Assembly: GCF_900113315.1 (NCBI RefSeq)
Contig: NZ_FOZG01000001.1
Coordinates: 682,001 to 746,000, forward strand
Origin: Sphingomonas jatrophae
GTDB lineage: Bacteria > Pseudomonadota > Alphaproteobacteria > Sphingomonadales > Sphingomonadaceae
Direction of reading: 5' to 3'
Length of the DNA stretch: 64,000 bases
Both the position numbers and the translations under genes were made by a program. The notes under the pieces are model-generated. The model did not search any database, was not told the origin of the DNA, and worked only from the letters and a program-made list of their open reading frames with translations. Shown here piece after piece: positions 25,716 to 36,836 of the stretch (position 1 is the first letter of the stretch; each line of letters begins with the position of its first letter).

Positions 25716-26445
25716 GATCCTGCTCGATCTGACCGACGAGGGCGATGCGCCACCTGCAAAGGTGGCGCACACGCCCGAGCGTACCTGCATCATCACGCGC
25801 GAGAAGGGCGCGCGCGACGCGCTCATTCGCCTCGCGCTCGCCCCCGACGGCAGCGTCGCGCCCGATGTGCGCGCGCGTGCGCCAGGACGCGGCGCGTGGA
25901 TCGGCGCGGATCGCGCCACGCTCGAGCGCGCCATCGCCAAGGGCAAGCTGAAGGGCGCGCTGGCGCGTGCCTTCAAGGGCGCGCCGCTCACCATTCCCGC
26001 CGACCTGCCCGATCGGATCGAGCAGGCGCTCGCCCGCGCCACGCTCGACCGGCTGGGGCTGGAGGCGCGTGCCGGCACGCTGCTGACCGGCAGCGACAGG
26101 ATCTCGGATGCTGCTCGCAAGGGACAGGTTTCGCTGCTGCTGCATGCCGACGATGCGGCAGAGGACGGCAACCGCAAGCTCGACCAGGCGTGGCGAGTCG
26201 GCCTCGATCGCGAGGGCGAGGCGGTGCGGGGGCTCGTAATTCCCGCAAGCCGTTCCATATTGTCGATGGCGGTCGGACGTGAGAATGTGGTACATATCGC
26301 GTTGACTGCGCCGGCCGCGGCTGCGCGCGTCTCCGAGACGCTGCGCCGCTGGTGCGGGTTTATTGGACGAGACGGAGGCGAGGCGCCTTGCGAAGCCGGT
26401 TCGCAGGGCACATCGGCGCTTCGGAGAGGCGACGGGCCGGGGTGA
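25702..26445 (+). CDS. YlxR/DUF448 RNA-binding protein fused to an L7Ae-like domain
   Basis: 247 residues. The N-terminal DUF448 part carries RTCIITREKGARDALIRLALAP and GRGAWIGADRATLERAI, the nucleic-acid-binding family usually encoded between nusA and infB. The middle resembles a ribosomal L7Ae-like fold (GQVSLLLHADDAAEDGNRKL and ILSMAVGRENVVHIAL). The last 25 residues or so after WCGFIGRDG are Gly/Ser/Arg-rich and coincide with a DNA hairpin (26385-26409) that resembles the element found in ileS. The start overlaps the preceding tautomerase. Confidence 0.85.
   Translation: MAHDEILLDLTDEGDAPPAKVAHTPERTCIITREKGARDALIRLALAPDGSVAPDVRARAPGRGAWIGADRATLERAIAKGKLKGALARAFKGAPLTIPADLPDRIEQALARATLDRLGLEARAGTLLTGSDRISDAARKGQVSLLLHADDAAEDGNRKLDQAWRVGLDREGEAVRGLVIPASRSILSMAVGRENVVHIALTAPAAAARVSETLRRWCGFIGRDGGEAPCEAGSQGTSALRRGDGPG
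26385..26409 (+). repeat. Hairpin in the ylxR 3' end, similar to the ileS element
   Basis: A 10-bp stem with one G-T pair (26385-26394 and 26400-26409) around GCCGG. The right arm and following bases (GGTTCGCAGGGC then TCGGC) match the second stem-loop of the ileS insertion at most positions. They also give a similar peptide, GSQG..SAL. It may be a degenerate second copy of the same repeat, or coincidence. Confidence 0.35.
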
Positions 26446-26535
26446 TCCCCGCAACCCGATGCCGATGGAATGAGACGAACGACGGGGCCGGCAGCGCCTG
26501 CCCGTCCCACGACTGAAGGGTGTGCAAGCGACCTT

Positions 26536-29247
26536 ATGAGCGATAACGACAAGCCGAAGCTGGGTATGCGCGCGCCCCTGGGCCTGAACAAGCGGACCGT
26601 TGAGGTCGGCAAGGTCAAGCAGAGCTTCTCCCACGGCCGGTCCAACACCGTGATCGTGGAAACCAAGAAGGCACGCACGCTGCGCAAGCCGGGCGATCCC
26701 GCGCCCGCGCCGGCGAACGAGCCCGTCGTTGCGCCCGAGCCGGTCGCCGCGGCGCCCGCACCTGCGCCGGCCCCGGCAGCGGCAGCGGCAGCGGCTGCGC
26801 CTACGCCAGCCCCCACTCCCACGCCGGCGCCTGCCCCGGCAGCGGCGCGCCCCGCGCCTGCGCCTGCGCCGGTGGCCGCACGCCCGGCTGCGCCTGCACC
26901 GCGCCCCATGCCGACCCGCGCACTCACGCCGCTCGAGCGGCGCGAGCAGCAGGAGCGTCTGCTGCGCGAGGCGGAGGAAGCGCGCATGACCGCGCTGGCC
27001 GAGGCGCGCAGCCGTGAGGAGCGCCTGAAGGTCGAGGCGGCCGAGGAAGAGCGCCGCCGTGCCGAGGAAAATCGCCGCGCCGAGGAGGCTAAGGCGAACG
27101 AGCCGGCTCAGCCTGCGGTCGAAGAAGCCAAGGCCGCGCCTGCGGCGGAGCCCGCTGCTGCACCGGCCACTGCCGAGGCGCCTGCTGCCGCCACGACGGC
27201 GGAGCCCGCCGCGGCTGCCGGCGACGCACCGGCCGGCGAGGCGCGCCGCACCGACGGCTTCCCGCCGCCGCGCCGGTTCACCCCCGTCGTGCCCGTCCGC
27301 CGTCCGGAGCCGCCCAAGCCTGCGCAGCGCGACCGCAAGGGCGATGACCGGCGCCAGTCGGGCAAGCTCACCGTCACCAAGGCGCTGAACGACGGCGATG
27401 CCGGCGGCGCCCGTGCCCGCAGCCTCGCCGCGCTGAAGCGTGCGCGTGAGAAGGACAAGCGCGCCCATGCCGGCGGCGGCGTGCAGGCCAAGCAGGTCCG
27501 CGACGTGGCGGTGCCCGAGACGATCACCGTTGGTGAACTCGCCAACCGCATGGCCGAGCGCGGTGCCGATCTGGTGAAGGCGCTGTTCAAGATGGGCATG
27601 CCCGTGACCATCAACGCCACGATCGATCAGGACACGGCCGAGCTGCTGGTGACGGAATTCGGCCACAACATCCGCCGCGTCAGCGACAGCGATGTCGATC
27701 TCGTCACCACCGACGATGTCGATGCGGCGGAGACGCTGCAGCCGCGCCCGCCGGTCGTCACGATCATGGGCCATGTCGATCACGGCAAGACCAGCCTGCT
27801 CGATGCGCTGCGCGGCACCGATGTCGTCTCGGGCGAAGCCGGCGGCATCACCCAGCATATCGGCGCCTACCAGGTGACGCAGAAGGACGGGTCGAAGATC
27901 ACCTTCCTCGACACGCCCGGCCACGAAGCCTTCTCCGAGATGCGTGCGCGCGGCGCCAACGTGACCGACATCGTCGTGATCGTGGTGGCGGGCGACGACG
28001 GCATCCGGCCGCAGACGATCGAGGCGATCAACCACACCAAGGCGGCCGGCGTGCCGATGATCGTGGCGATCAACAAGATGGACAAGCCGGGCAGCAACGC
28101 CCAGCGCGTTCGCGAGGCGCTGCTGCAATATGACGTCCAGGTCGAGAGCATGGGCGGCGACGTGCAGGAGGTCGAGGTTTCGGCGCTGAAGCGCACCGGG
28201 CTCGACGACCTGATCGAGAAGATCCAGCTCCAGGCCGAACTGCTCGAGCTCACCGCCAACCCCGATCGCCAGGCCGAGGGCACGGTGGTCGAGGCGCAGC
28301 TCGACAAGGGCCGCGGCCCGGTCGCGACGGTGCTCGTCAACCGTGGCACGCTGCGCGTCGGCGACATCTTCGTCGTCGGGGCCGAGAGCGGCAAGGTCCG
28401 CGCGATGGTCGACGACAAGGGCAAGCAGATCAAGGAAGCCGGCCCGTCCATGCCGGTCGAGGTGCTCGGCATGTCCGGCGTGCCGCATGCGGCGGATCAG
28501 CTGTCCGTCGTCGATACGGAATCGCGCGCTCGTGAGATCGCGGCCTATCGTGCGGGTGTCATCCAGCAGAAGCGCACCACCGCGGCGCCCGCGTCGCTCG
28601 AGTCGATGTTCTCGGCTCTGCGCGACAAGCAGGCCAGCCAGTATCCGGTGGTCGTGAAGGCGGACGCGCAGGGCTCGGTCGAGGCGATCCTCGGCTCGCT
28701 CGCCAAGATCGGCAACGCCGACATTCAGGTGCGCATCCTGCACTCGGGCGTCGGCGGCATCACCGAGAGCGACGTGACGCTGGCGGCCGCCTCCAAGGCG
28801 CCCATCATCGGTTTCAACGTCCGCGCCAACGCCAAGGCGCGCGAGATCGCCACCCGCGATCAGGTCGCGCTGAAATACTATGACGTCATCTACGACCTGC
28901 TCGACGAGATCAGGGCGGCGATGGCTGGCCAGCTCGGGCCCGAATATTTTGAGACGGTGGTCGGTCGTGCCGAGGTGCGCGAGGTCTTCTCCGCGGGCAA
29001 GCATGGCCGCGCAGCGGGTCTTCTCGTCACCGAGGGGTACATCAAGAAGGACCTGCGCGCTCGCCTCACCCGCGACGACGTCATCGTCTACAACGGCAAG
29101 ATCGCCTCGCTGCGTCGCTTCAAGGACGACGTGGCCGAGGTCCGCGCCGGCCTCGAATGCGGTGTCACGCTGGAAGGCTCGATCGACGTCAAGGCGGGCG
29201 ACTATCTCGAGACGTTCGAGGTCGAGGAACGCGCTCGGACGCTGTAA
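26536..29247 (+). CDS. infB: Translation initiation factor IF-2
   Basis: About 903 residues from the ATG at 26536 (MSDNDKPKLGMRAPLGL). An upstream in-frame ATG at 26470 is unlikely. The alphaproteobacterial N-terminal motif (NKRTVEVGKVKQSFSHGR) is followed by a long Pro/Ala-rich repeat region (about residues 55-135) and a charged coiled region. The G domain has GHVDHGKTSLLD near residue 411, DTPGHEAF and NKMD. Domains II-IV follow, ending EVEERARTL. It positions initiator tRNA on the 30S subunit. Confidence 0.97.
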   Translation: MSDNDKPKLGMRAPLGLNKRTVEVGKVKQSFSHGRSNTVIVETKKARTLRKPGDPAPAPANEPVVAPEPVAAAPAPAPAPAAAAAAAAPTPAPTPTPAPAPAAARPAPAPAPVAARPAAPAPRPMPTRALTPLERREQQERLLREAEEARMTALAEARSREERLKVEAAEEERRRAEENRRAEEAKANEPAQPAVEEAKAAPAAEPAAAPATAEAPAAATTAEPAAAAGDAPAGEARRTDGFPPPRRFTPVVPVRRPEPPKPAQRDRKGDDRRQSGKLTVTKALNDGDAGGARARSLAALKRAREKDKRAHAGGGVQAKQVRDVAVPETITVGELANRMAERGADLVKALFKMGMPVTINATIDQDTAELLVTEFGHNIRRVSDSDVDLVTTDDVDAAETLQPRPPVVTIMGHVDHGKTSLLDALRGTDVVSGEAGGITQHIGAYQVTQKDGSKITFLDTPGHEAFSEMRARGANVTDIVVIVVAGDDGIRPQTIEAINHTKAAGVPMIVAINKMDKPGSNAQRVREALLQYDVQVESMGGDVQEVEVSALKRTGLDDLIEKIQLQAELLELTANPDRQAEGTVVEAQLDKGRGPVATVLVNRGTLRVGDIFVVGAESGKVRAMVDDKGKQIKEAGPSMPVEVLGMSGVPHAADQLSVVDTESRAREIAAYRAGVIQQKRTTAAPASLESMFSALRDKQASQYPVVVKADAQGSVEAILGSLAKIGNADIQVRILHSGVGGITESDVTLAAASKAPIIGFNVRANAKAREIATRDQVALKYYDVIYDLLDEIRAAMAGQLGPEYFETVVGRAEVREVFSAGKHGRAAGLLVTEGYIKKDLRARLTRDDVIVYNGKIASLRRFKDDVAEVRAGLECGVTLEGSIDVKAGDYLETFEVEERARTL

Positions 29248-29397
29248 TTGGGCAAGCCGAAGGAGCGCGGGCTGCATCCCGTCCGTGACTTCTTCGGCGG
29301 CCTGTTCGAAGCGATGGGCTGCGTCGGAGAGGGCTGTCTCGCCTTCACCGTCCTGATCGCTCTTGCCGCCCCGGCTACCCTTCTGCTGCTGAGATAG
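29248..29397 (+). CDS. Small predicted membrane protein (49 residues)
   Basis: A TTG directly after the infB stop opens a 49-codon frame that ends 3 nt before rbfA, filling the gap exactly. It encodes a charged N-terminus (GKPKERGLHPVRDFF), a CVGEGC pair of cysteines and a C-terminal hydrophobic helix (LAFTVLIALAAPATLLLL). The fit between two coupled genes and the clear helix favour a real gene. No family is recognised. Confidence 0.5.
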   Translation: MGKPKERGLHPVRDFFGGLFEAMGCVGEGCLAFTVLIALAAPATLLLLR

Positions 29398-29400
29398 ACG

Positions 29401-29802
29401 ATGCGCCGCAACGAAACCCCTGAGGGCAAGTCCGTCCGCCTGCTGCGCGTGGGCGAGCAGGTCCGCCATGCGCTGTCCGACGTGCTGATGCGCGGCGATG
29501 TGCATGACGAGACGCTCGCCTCGCACACCGTTTCGGTCACCGAGGTGCGCATGTCGCCCGACCTGCGCCACGCCACTGCCTTCGTGAAGCCGCTGCTCGG
29601 CGAGGACGAGGCGGTGGTGCTCAAGGCGCTGCGCACCAATACCGCCTATCTGCAGTCCGAAGTCGCCCGCCGGGTGAACCTCAAATATGCCGCCCGGCTG
29701 AAGTTCGTCGCCGACGAGAGCTTCGAGGAAGGCGGCCATATCGATCGCCTGCTGCGGGATCCCCGCATCGCCCGCGATCTCGAAGGCGACGCGGAGGGAT
29801 AA
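29401..29802 (+). CDS. rbfA: Ribosome-binding factor A
   Basis: 133 residues. Assists maturation of the 16S rRNA 5' end on the 30S subunit and completes the nusA-infB-rbfA set. The KH-like fold is recognisable from [34 protein letters not shown] and the C-terminal [20 protein letters not shown]. The ATG lies 3 nt after the preceding small gene. Confidence 0.95.
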   Translation: MRRNETPEGKSVRLLRVGEQVRHALSDVLMRGDVHDETLASHTVSVTEVRMSPDLRHATAFVKPLLGEDEAVVLKALRTNTAYLQSEVARRVNLKYAARLKFVADESFEEGGHIDRLLRDPRIARDLEGDAEG

Positions 29803-29847
29803 GCCCTCCGCTTGTCTCCGCTACGGTCCGCCGCCAGAACGGCGCGC

Positions 29848-30699
29848 ATGCCCATCGCCCCGCTCGCCGCCTTGCTGCTCGCCGCCACCTCGCCCCCTGC
29901 CGCGGCGACGGCAGATCCGCCGCGCGATGCGGTGCATCCGGCAACCATGGCCGCCTTCGTTATCCCGGCGCAGGACGGCGCGATGAATGCGGTCCTCTAT
30001 CGCGCCGCTGGTGCCGGTCCGCATCCGATGCTGCTGTTGCTCCACGGCTTTCCCGGTAACGAGCAGAACCTCGATCTGGGCCAGGCCGCGCGCCGTGCCG
30101 GCTGGAGCGTGCTGACGCTCCACTATCGTGGCAGCTGGGGCAGCCCCGGCCGCTTCACCTTCGCGGGCGCAGCCGATGATGCGCGCACCGCCATCGCCTT
30201 TCTTCGAGCCAATGCCGAGCGCTACGGCATCGATCCGCGGCGAATGGCGGTCGCCGGACACAGCATGGGCGGCATGATGGCCGCCCGCGCCGCCGCGGAC
30301 GACAAGGCTTTGCTCGGCGCCTTCCTGATCGATCCGTGGGATATGGCCGGCTCCGCCCGCTTCTACCGGTCGGATGCCGCCGCCCGGCAGGACTTCATCG
30401 ACAACGAGCTGCGTGGCGACCTGCCGCCGCTCGCGGGGACCAGCGAGGCGGCGCTGCTGGCCGAGCTGGACGCCACCGGTCCGCGGCTCGACCTGCCGGT
30501 CACGATCCGCGAGATCGGACGCCGGCCGGTCGCGATGGTTTACGCGGAACGCGGCAATGGCACGGATCAGGCGCGCTCCATCTCGCGTGCCGCCGGCCTC
30601 CCCACACCGCCCGTACTGCCGACCGACCACAGCTTCTCGGACATGCGGATCGCCCTCGCGACCCGCCTCGTCGAGTGGCTGGCGACGCTGCCGCGCTGA
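29848..30699 (+). CDS. Exported alpha/beta hydrolase
   Basis: About 283 residues with a signal peptide cleaved near AAATA (residues 18-22). The alpha/beta hydrolase core has the oxyanion-type [22 protein letters not shown] and the nucleophile elbow GHSMGG with Ser139. The His toward the C-terminus is in TDHSFSD. An earlier TTG start (29812) is possible, but the ATG at 29848 leads directly into the signal peptide. The substrate is unknown. The next gene starts 4 nt later but is unrelated in function. Confidence 0.82.
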   Translation: MPIAPLAALLLAATSPPAAATADPPRDAVHPATMAAFVIPAQDGAMNAVLYRAAGAGPHPMLLLLHGFPGNEQNLDLGQAARRAGWSVLTLHYRGSWGSPGRFTFAGAADDARTAIAFLRANAERYGIDPRRMAVAGHSMGGMMAARAAADDKALLGAFLIDPWDMAGSARFYRSDAAARQDFIDNELRGDLPPLAGTSEAALLAELDATGPRLDLPVTIREIGRRPVAMVYAERGNGTDQARSISRAAGLPTPPVLPTDHSFSDMRIALATRLVEWLATLPR

Positions 30700-30703
30700 C
30701 CTT

Positions 30704-31279
30704 ATGGCCAAGCTCTATTTCTATTATTCCGCGATGAACGCGGGCAAATCGACCGTGCTGCTCCAGTCGGACTTCAACTATCGCGAACGCGGCATGGAGA
30801 CGATGCTGTGGACCGCGGCGCTGGACGACCGTTTCGGCGAGCCGCGCATCGCCTCGCGCATCGGCCTGTCCGCGCCGGCGCACCTGTTCGCGCCGGACAC
30901 CGACCTGTTCGCTGCCATCGCTGCCGAACTCGGCACGCGCCCCCTCGCCTGCGTGCTGGTCGACGAGGCGCAATGGCTGAGCAGCGATCAGGTTCGCGGT
31001 CTTGCGGCCGTGTGTGACCGGCTCAACGTGCCGGTCCTCACCTACGGCCTTCGCACCGATTTTCAGGGCGAGCTGTTCCCCGGTTCGGCGGCCCTACTGG
31101 CGCTGGCGGACAAGCTGGTCGAGCTCAAGACCGTTTGCCATTGCGGTGCCAAGGCGACGATGAACCTCCGGCTCGATGCAGGCGGACGGCCGGTGCGGGA
31201 GGGCGCGCAGGTCGAGGCCGGCGGCAATGACCGCTATGTCGCCATGTGCCGCCGGCACTTCACCGAGGCGCTCGCCTGA
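30704..31279 (+). CDS. tdk: Thymidine kinase (type II, zinc-containing)
   Basis: Phosphorylates thymidine for salvage. About 191 residues. The P-loop SAMNAGKST is at residues 9-17. The Walker B-like VLVDEAQWL follows, then the lasso region [26 protein letters not shown] pair and a C-terminal CRRHF form the structural zinc site. The stop overlaps the start of the GNAT gene (TGATG). It begins a tightly coupled tdk-GNAT-HIT-truB run. Confidence 0.95.
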   Translation: MAKLYFYYSAMNAGKSTVLLQSDFNYRERGMETMLWTAALDDRFGEPRIASRIGLSAPAHLFAPDTDLFAAIAAELGTRPLACVLVDEAQWLSSDQVRGLAAVCDRLNVPVLTYGLRTDFQGELFPGSAALLALADKLVELKTVCHCGAKATMNLRLDAGGRPVREGAQVEAGGNDRYVAMCRRHFTEALA

Positions 31280-31824
31280 TGCTCGATGTCGCTCGCCTGC
31301 ATGTGCCGCTTCGGGACGGCACTGTCCGCCTCGAGCCTCTGACGGAACGCCACCGCGACGCACTTCGTGAAGCCTGCGCGGCGGATGCGGCGATCTGGGA
31401 GATCTATCTCAACAGCTGGGCGTTGGACTGCTTCGACGTGACCTTCGATGCCCTGCTCGCCAACCCGGCGCGCCAGCCCTTCGCCATAGTCGAGGATGGC
31501 AAGCTGGTCGGCATGACCGCGTGGATCAACGCCGAGCCACGGCACCGCACGGTCGAGCTGGGCAACACCTATCTCGCGCCTGCCGCTCGCGGCACCGGAC
31601 TGAATGGCCGGGTCAAGCGGCTGTTGCTCGATCACGGCTTCGCACTGGGCCTTCTGCGCGTTCAGTTCGTCATCGATGTGCGCAACGAACGCAGCCAGGC
31701 CGCAGTGCTGAAGCTGGGCGCTCGCCCGGAAGGCGTGATCCGCAACCATTATGTCACGTGGACGGGCCACAGGCGCAGTTCCGCCTTGTTCTCGATCGTC
31801 GCCGGGGAGTGGCCGCACGCATGA
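31279..31824 (+). CDS. GNAT-family N-acetyltransferase (RimJ/RimL-like)
   Basis: 181 residues. The acetyl-CoA pyrophosphate-binding motif A is ARGTGLNGRVKRLLLDH, followed by LRVQFVIDVRNERSQAAVLKLGARPEG, typical of the RimJ/RimL subfamily that acetylates N-terminal amino groups of proteins. The C-terminal HYVTWTGHRRSSALFSI also fits. The ATG overlaps the tdk stop and the stop overlaps the next gene. The acceptor is unknown. Confidence 0.85.
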   Translation: MLDVARLHVPLRDGTVRLEPLTERHRDALREACAADAAIWEIYLNSWALDCFDVTFDALLANPARQPFAIVEDGKLVGMTAWINAEPRHRTVELGNTYLAPAARGTGLNGRVKRLLLDHGFALGLLRVQFVIDVRNERSQAAVLKLGARPEGVIRNHYVTWTGHRRSSALFSIVAGEWPHA

Positions 31825-32324
31825 TGCTGACCGCATTGCTTCTGCTCGCGGCGGCGCCGCTGGAACCCGGCGTTGAGGCCGATCCGGAGCCGAGCATACC
31901 CCTTTCCGGCCAATATGATCCGCAGAATGCGTTCGCCCGCATCATTCGTGGCGAGCTGCCGGTGGCAAAGGTCTATGAGGACCGTCACCTGCTCGCCTTC
32001 ATGGATCGTGCGCCGATCAGCGCTGGCCATGTGCTGATCATCTCCAAGACGGCGAAGGCGCGCACCCTGCTCGATCTGCCCGACCGCGATCTGCGCCGCA
32101 TCCTGAAGCTGGCACGCCGGGTGGGCCGGGCGGAGATTGACGGCCTCGGCGCTGCCGGCTTCCGGCTGATCCAGAACAATGGCTATGGCCAGAGCGTGCC
32201 GCACTTCCACCTGCACGTCGTGCCGCGTTATCCGGGTGCGGCATTCAATTACGCCAAGGATCGTGCACAGGGGCTCGATCAGCTGGAGCCCGTCGCCGCC
32301 CGCATCCGTGGGGCGCTGCGGTGA
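31821..32324 (+). CDS. HIT-family hydrolase with a signal peptide
   Basis: About 167 residues. The HIT core is complete: ARIIRGELPVAKVYEDRHLLAFMD, then PISAGHVLIISK and the catalytic HxHxHxx as HFHLHVV. Unusually, it begins with a hydrophobic leader MMLTALLLLAAAPLEPG, which looks like a signal peptide or anchor. HIT enzymes normally act on nucleotides in the cytoplasm. Either this one is exported or the leader is not cleaved. The start overlaps the GNAT stop and the end overlaps truB. Confidence 0.85.
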   Translation: MMLTALLLLAAAPLEPGVEADPEPSIPLSGQYDPQNAFARIIRGELPVAKVYEDRHLLAFMDRAPISAGHVLIISKTAKARTLLDLPDRDLRRILKLARRVGRAEIDGLGAAGFRLIQNNGYGQSVPHFHLHVVPRYPGAAFNYAKDRAQGLDQLEPVAARIRGALR

Positions 32325-33235
32325 GCGGTCCCTCCCTTCACGGCTGGCTGATCCTCGACAAGCCGCTGGGCCTCGGCTCCACGCAGGCGGTGAGCGCAGT
32401 CAAGCGGGCGCTCCGCGAAGGCGGCGATGCCAAGGCGAAGGTCGGCCACGGCGGAACGCTCGATCCGCTCGCCTCCGGCGTACTGCCGGTCGCTCTGGGC
32501 GAGGCGACGAAGCTGGCCGGGCGGATGCTGGATGCGGACAAGCTCTACGCCTTCACCATTGGCTTCGGAGTGGAGACGGATACGCTCGATGGCGAGGGAC
32601 GCGCCGTCGCGCTCTCGCCCGTCATGCCGACGCTGGCCGAGGTGGAGGCAGTGCTGCCGCGCTTCACCGGCGCGATCGCGCAGGTGCCGCCTGCTTATTC
32701 GGCGCTGAAGGTGGATGGCGAGCGGGCCTATGATCGCGCACGCGCCGGCGAGGCGGTGGAGATGGTCTCGCGGCAGGTAACGGTCCACGCGCTGACCCTT
32801 CAGCCGGACGCGGCGGAGCGCGAAACACCCCTTCCCGCTGTCACGCTCCTTGCCCATGTGTCGAAGGGCACCTACATTCGGAGTCTGGCCCGCGACATTG
32901 CGGTGGCGCTCGGCACGGTCGGGCACGTGACCATGTTGCGCCGGCTGAAGGCCGGGCCTTTCACCCTCGCCGCGGCAATTTCGCTGGACAAGTTGGCCGA
33001 GCTTGCTACGGCGCGCTCGCTTGAAAACTCTCTCCTGCCGTTGACGGCGGGGCTGGACGGCATCCCGGCCCTTGCTCTCACCCCCGATCAGGCAGGGGCG
33101 CTCCGCCAGGGGCGCAAGCTGATCGGGACGCTCGCGACACCCGGGCTCAACCTTGCGATGGACGGCCTCGTGCCGGTCGCTCTGGTGGAGCGGGACGGAC
33201 CGGAGGTCCGTGTGGTGCGCGGCTTCAACCTGTGA
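32321..33235 (+). CDS. truB: tRNA pseudouridine-55 synthase
   Basis: 304 residues from a GTG that overlaps the preceding stop. N-terminal [17 protein letters not shown], the catalytic Asp in [19 protein letters not shown], then [18 protein letters not shown] and [27 protein letters not shown]-type sequence (here [15 protein letters not shown]) and a C-terminal PUA-like domain complete the family layout. It forms the universal U55 pseudouridine in the T-loop of tRNAs. Confidence 0.95.
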   Translation: MSGPSLHGWLILDKPLGLGSTQAVSAVKRALREGGDAKAKVGHGGTLDPLASGVLPVALGEATKLAGRMLDADKLYAFTIGFGVETDTLDGEGRAVALSPVMPTLAEVEAVLPRFTGAIAQVPPAYSALKVDGERAYDRARAGEAVEMVSRQVTVHALTLQPDAAERETPLPAVTLLAHVSKGTYIRSLARDIAVALGTVGHVTMLRRLKAGPFTLAAAISLDKLAELATARSLENSLLPLTAGLDGIPALALTPDQAGALRQGRKLIGTLATPGLNLAMDGLVPVALVERDGPEVRVVRGFNL

Positions 33236-33257
33236 ACGATGCCGTGGAAAGACAGAC

Positions 33258-33527
33258 ATGACCATCACTGCCGAGCGCAAGGAAGCGCTGATCAAGGACA
33301 ATGCCCGCGCCGAGGGCGACACCGGCTCCCCCGAGGTGCAGGTCGCCATCCTCACCGAGCGGATCGTCAACCTGACCGAGCACTTCAAGAGCCACGCGAA
33401 GGACAACCATTCGCGCCGCGGCCTGCTGATGCTCGTCAACAAGCGCCGCAGCCTGCTCGATTACCTTCGCAAAAAGGACGGCGCGCGCTACACCGCGCTG
33501 ATCGCGAAGCTGGGTCTGCGCAAGTAA
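33258..33527 (+). CDS. rpsO: 30S ribosomal protein S15
   Basis: 89 residues, the standard length. Contains [45 protein letters not shown] split over the usual four helices. It lies between truB and pnp, as in most Proteobacteria, and is followed by a strong intrinsic terminator that separates it from pnp. Confidence 0.98.
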   Translation: MTITAERKEALIKDNARAEGDTGSPEVQVAILTERIVNLTEHFKSHAKDNHSRRGLLMLVNKRRSLLDYLRKKDGARYTALIAKLGLRK

Positions 33528-33528
33528 C

Positions 33529-33561
33529 CCGAAGGGCGCCCTCGCGGCGCCCTTCTTGTTT
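33529..33561 (+). terminator. Intrinsic terminator after rpsO
   Basis: A perfect 10-bp stem (33529-33538 with 33544-33553), a CTCGC loop and a TTGTTTTT tail, beginning directly after the rpsO stop. Confidence 0.92.
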
Positions 33562-33570
33562 TTCACTCCC

Positions 33571-33660
33571 GCCACCCCGGACCTGTTCCGGGGTCCACCG
33601 TCCGGCACCTCCGCAGGCATTTGGCCTTGCCGTGACCTGGATGTCGGAACAAGTCCGGCA
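33571..33660. repeat. Intergenic inverted-pair repeat between rpsO and pnp
   Basis: One palindromic unit (33571-33596) has CCCCGGA and TCCGGGG arms around CCTGT. A second, diverged unit lies in inverse orientation at about 33636-33660 (TCGGAACAAGTCCGGCAAG on the plus strand), so the two form a REP/BIME-like pair. Units of the type CCCCGGACttGatCCGGGG are, to my knowledge, common between genes in Alphaproteobacteria. The rest of 33661-33768 is the pnp leader. Confidence 0.6.
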
Positions 33661-33768
33661 AGGCGCCGACCAGGAGACGGGACGAGATGTCCCACACCGC
33701 CGCGGGCGGTTCGACCCGCGAGATGAGGCCCCGACAGGCATCCGGCCCGTCGGAGTGAAGGAAACGAT

Positions 33769-36125
<2,357 letters not shown>

Positions 36126-36129
<4 letters not shown>

Positions 36130-36150
36130 TCGTCGCCGATCAGGGCTTTT
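36126..36150 (+). terminator. Weak hairpin at the pnp stop
   Basis: A 7-bp stem (36126-36132 with 36137-36143) around TCGC, followed by GGCTTTT. It overlaps the stop codon and probably works with the stronger hairpin that follows. Confidence 0.45.
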
Positions 36151-36156
36151 GAACGG

Positions 36157-36192
36157 AGGGGCTCGCAGCGATGCGGGCCCCTTCTTTCGTTT
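36157..36192 (+). terminator. Intrinsic terminator after pnp
   Basis: An 11-bp stem with one G-U pair (36157-36167 with 36172-36182), a GCGA loop and the T-rich tail TCTTTCGTTT. Confidence 0.8.
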
Positions 36193-36254
36193 ACGCGGGA
36201 GCCTTCTCGCGGACGCGGAGTTCAGACGCCCAGCGAAGAGGGTGGGAAAACAAG

Positions 36255-36836
36255 ATGGCACTTCCGCCGGCGACAGGCCCCGGTCCCTTCAGGCGGGTGC
36301 CGGATGCCGAATTGCGCAAGATCTTCTATCTTGAGCCGACACGCACCTACCTTTTCGAGATCATCCCCATCAACACATCGCCTCCGCCCGGCACGGATGA
36401 TCCCAGAGTGACTGCGTTGCTGCGGCGGATGCTCTACCTTCGCGTTCTTCATCCGCCCATGCTCCGGCAACTCGCCGAAGATGCGCGCGCGTTGCTGGCC
36501 GAGCGGCAGATGATCGCGATTGCGGCCAAGCTGCTCAGTCTCATGCGGGACGTGTTCAACAGCCCCTGGGCCTTCCCCGCGCTGATGCAGAACAAGGATA
36601 TCATCGCCTATCGCAGCGCCTTCAGCGGCGTGGTGGATGTCACGGGCGTGACAGCCAACGTAACCGGCTCCACCCCTGCAGCTTACGCGCTGTCGTTCCT
36701 CAGCCGCTTTGCCGGCACCGCGGTCGGGCACGGCGTGTACATGGCATCGCTGACGAACCGTCATTATGATTATTACCTGCAGAAGATGAACGCCGAACTG
36801 CAGCTGCGCGGCGTCAACACGGCCTTGCTGCCATGA
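36255..36836 (+). CDS. Protein of unknown function (193 residues)
   Basis: The ATG at 36255 follows GAAGAGGG and GGTGGG and is preferred over one 84 nt upstream, which overlaps the pnp terminator. The protein is mostly helical, with LRKIFYLEPTRTYLFEIIP near the start, a Leu/Arg-rich middle (VTALLRRMLYLRVLHPPMLRQLAED), and a C-terminal half with Ala/Ser-rich, weakly hydrophobic stretches. I recognise no domain. It overlaps the next small membrane gene by 4 nt. Confidence 0.6.
   Translation: MALPPATGPGPFRRVPDAELRKIFYLEPTRTYLFEIIPINTSPPPGTDDPRVTALLRRMLYLRVLHPPMLRQLAEDARALLAERQMIAIAAKLLSLMRDVFNSPWAFPALMQNKDIIAYRSAFSGVVDVTGVTANVTGSTPAAYALSFLSRFAGTAVGHGVYMASLTNRHYDYYLQKMNAELQLRGVNTALLP

Noticed and set aside
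25606-29739. A minus-strand open frame of about 1377 codons opposite infB
   Set aside because: It lies antisense to nusA-associated genes, infB and rbfA, has the His/Asp/Arg-rich composition typical of GC-rich shadow frames, and matches no family. infB on the plus strand is unambiguous.
29812-29847. TTG start of the hydrolase adding 12 residues
   Set aside because: It would place Arg-rich residues before a complete signal peptide, and no ribosome site is better placed there.
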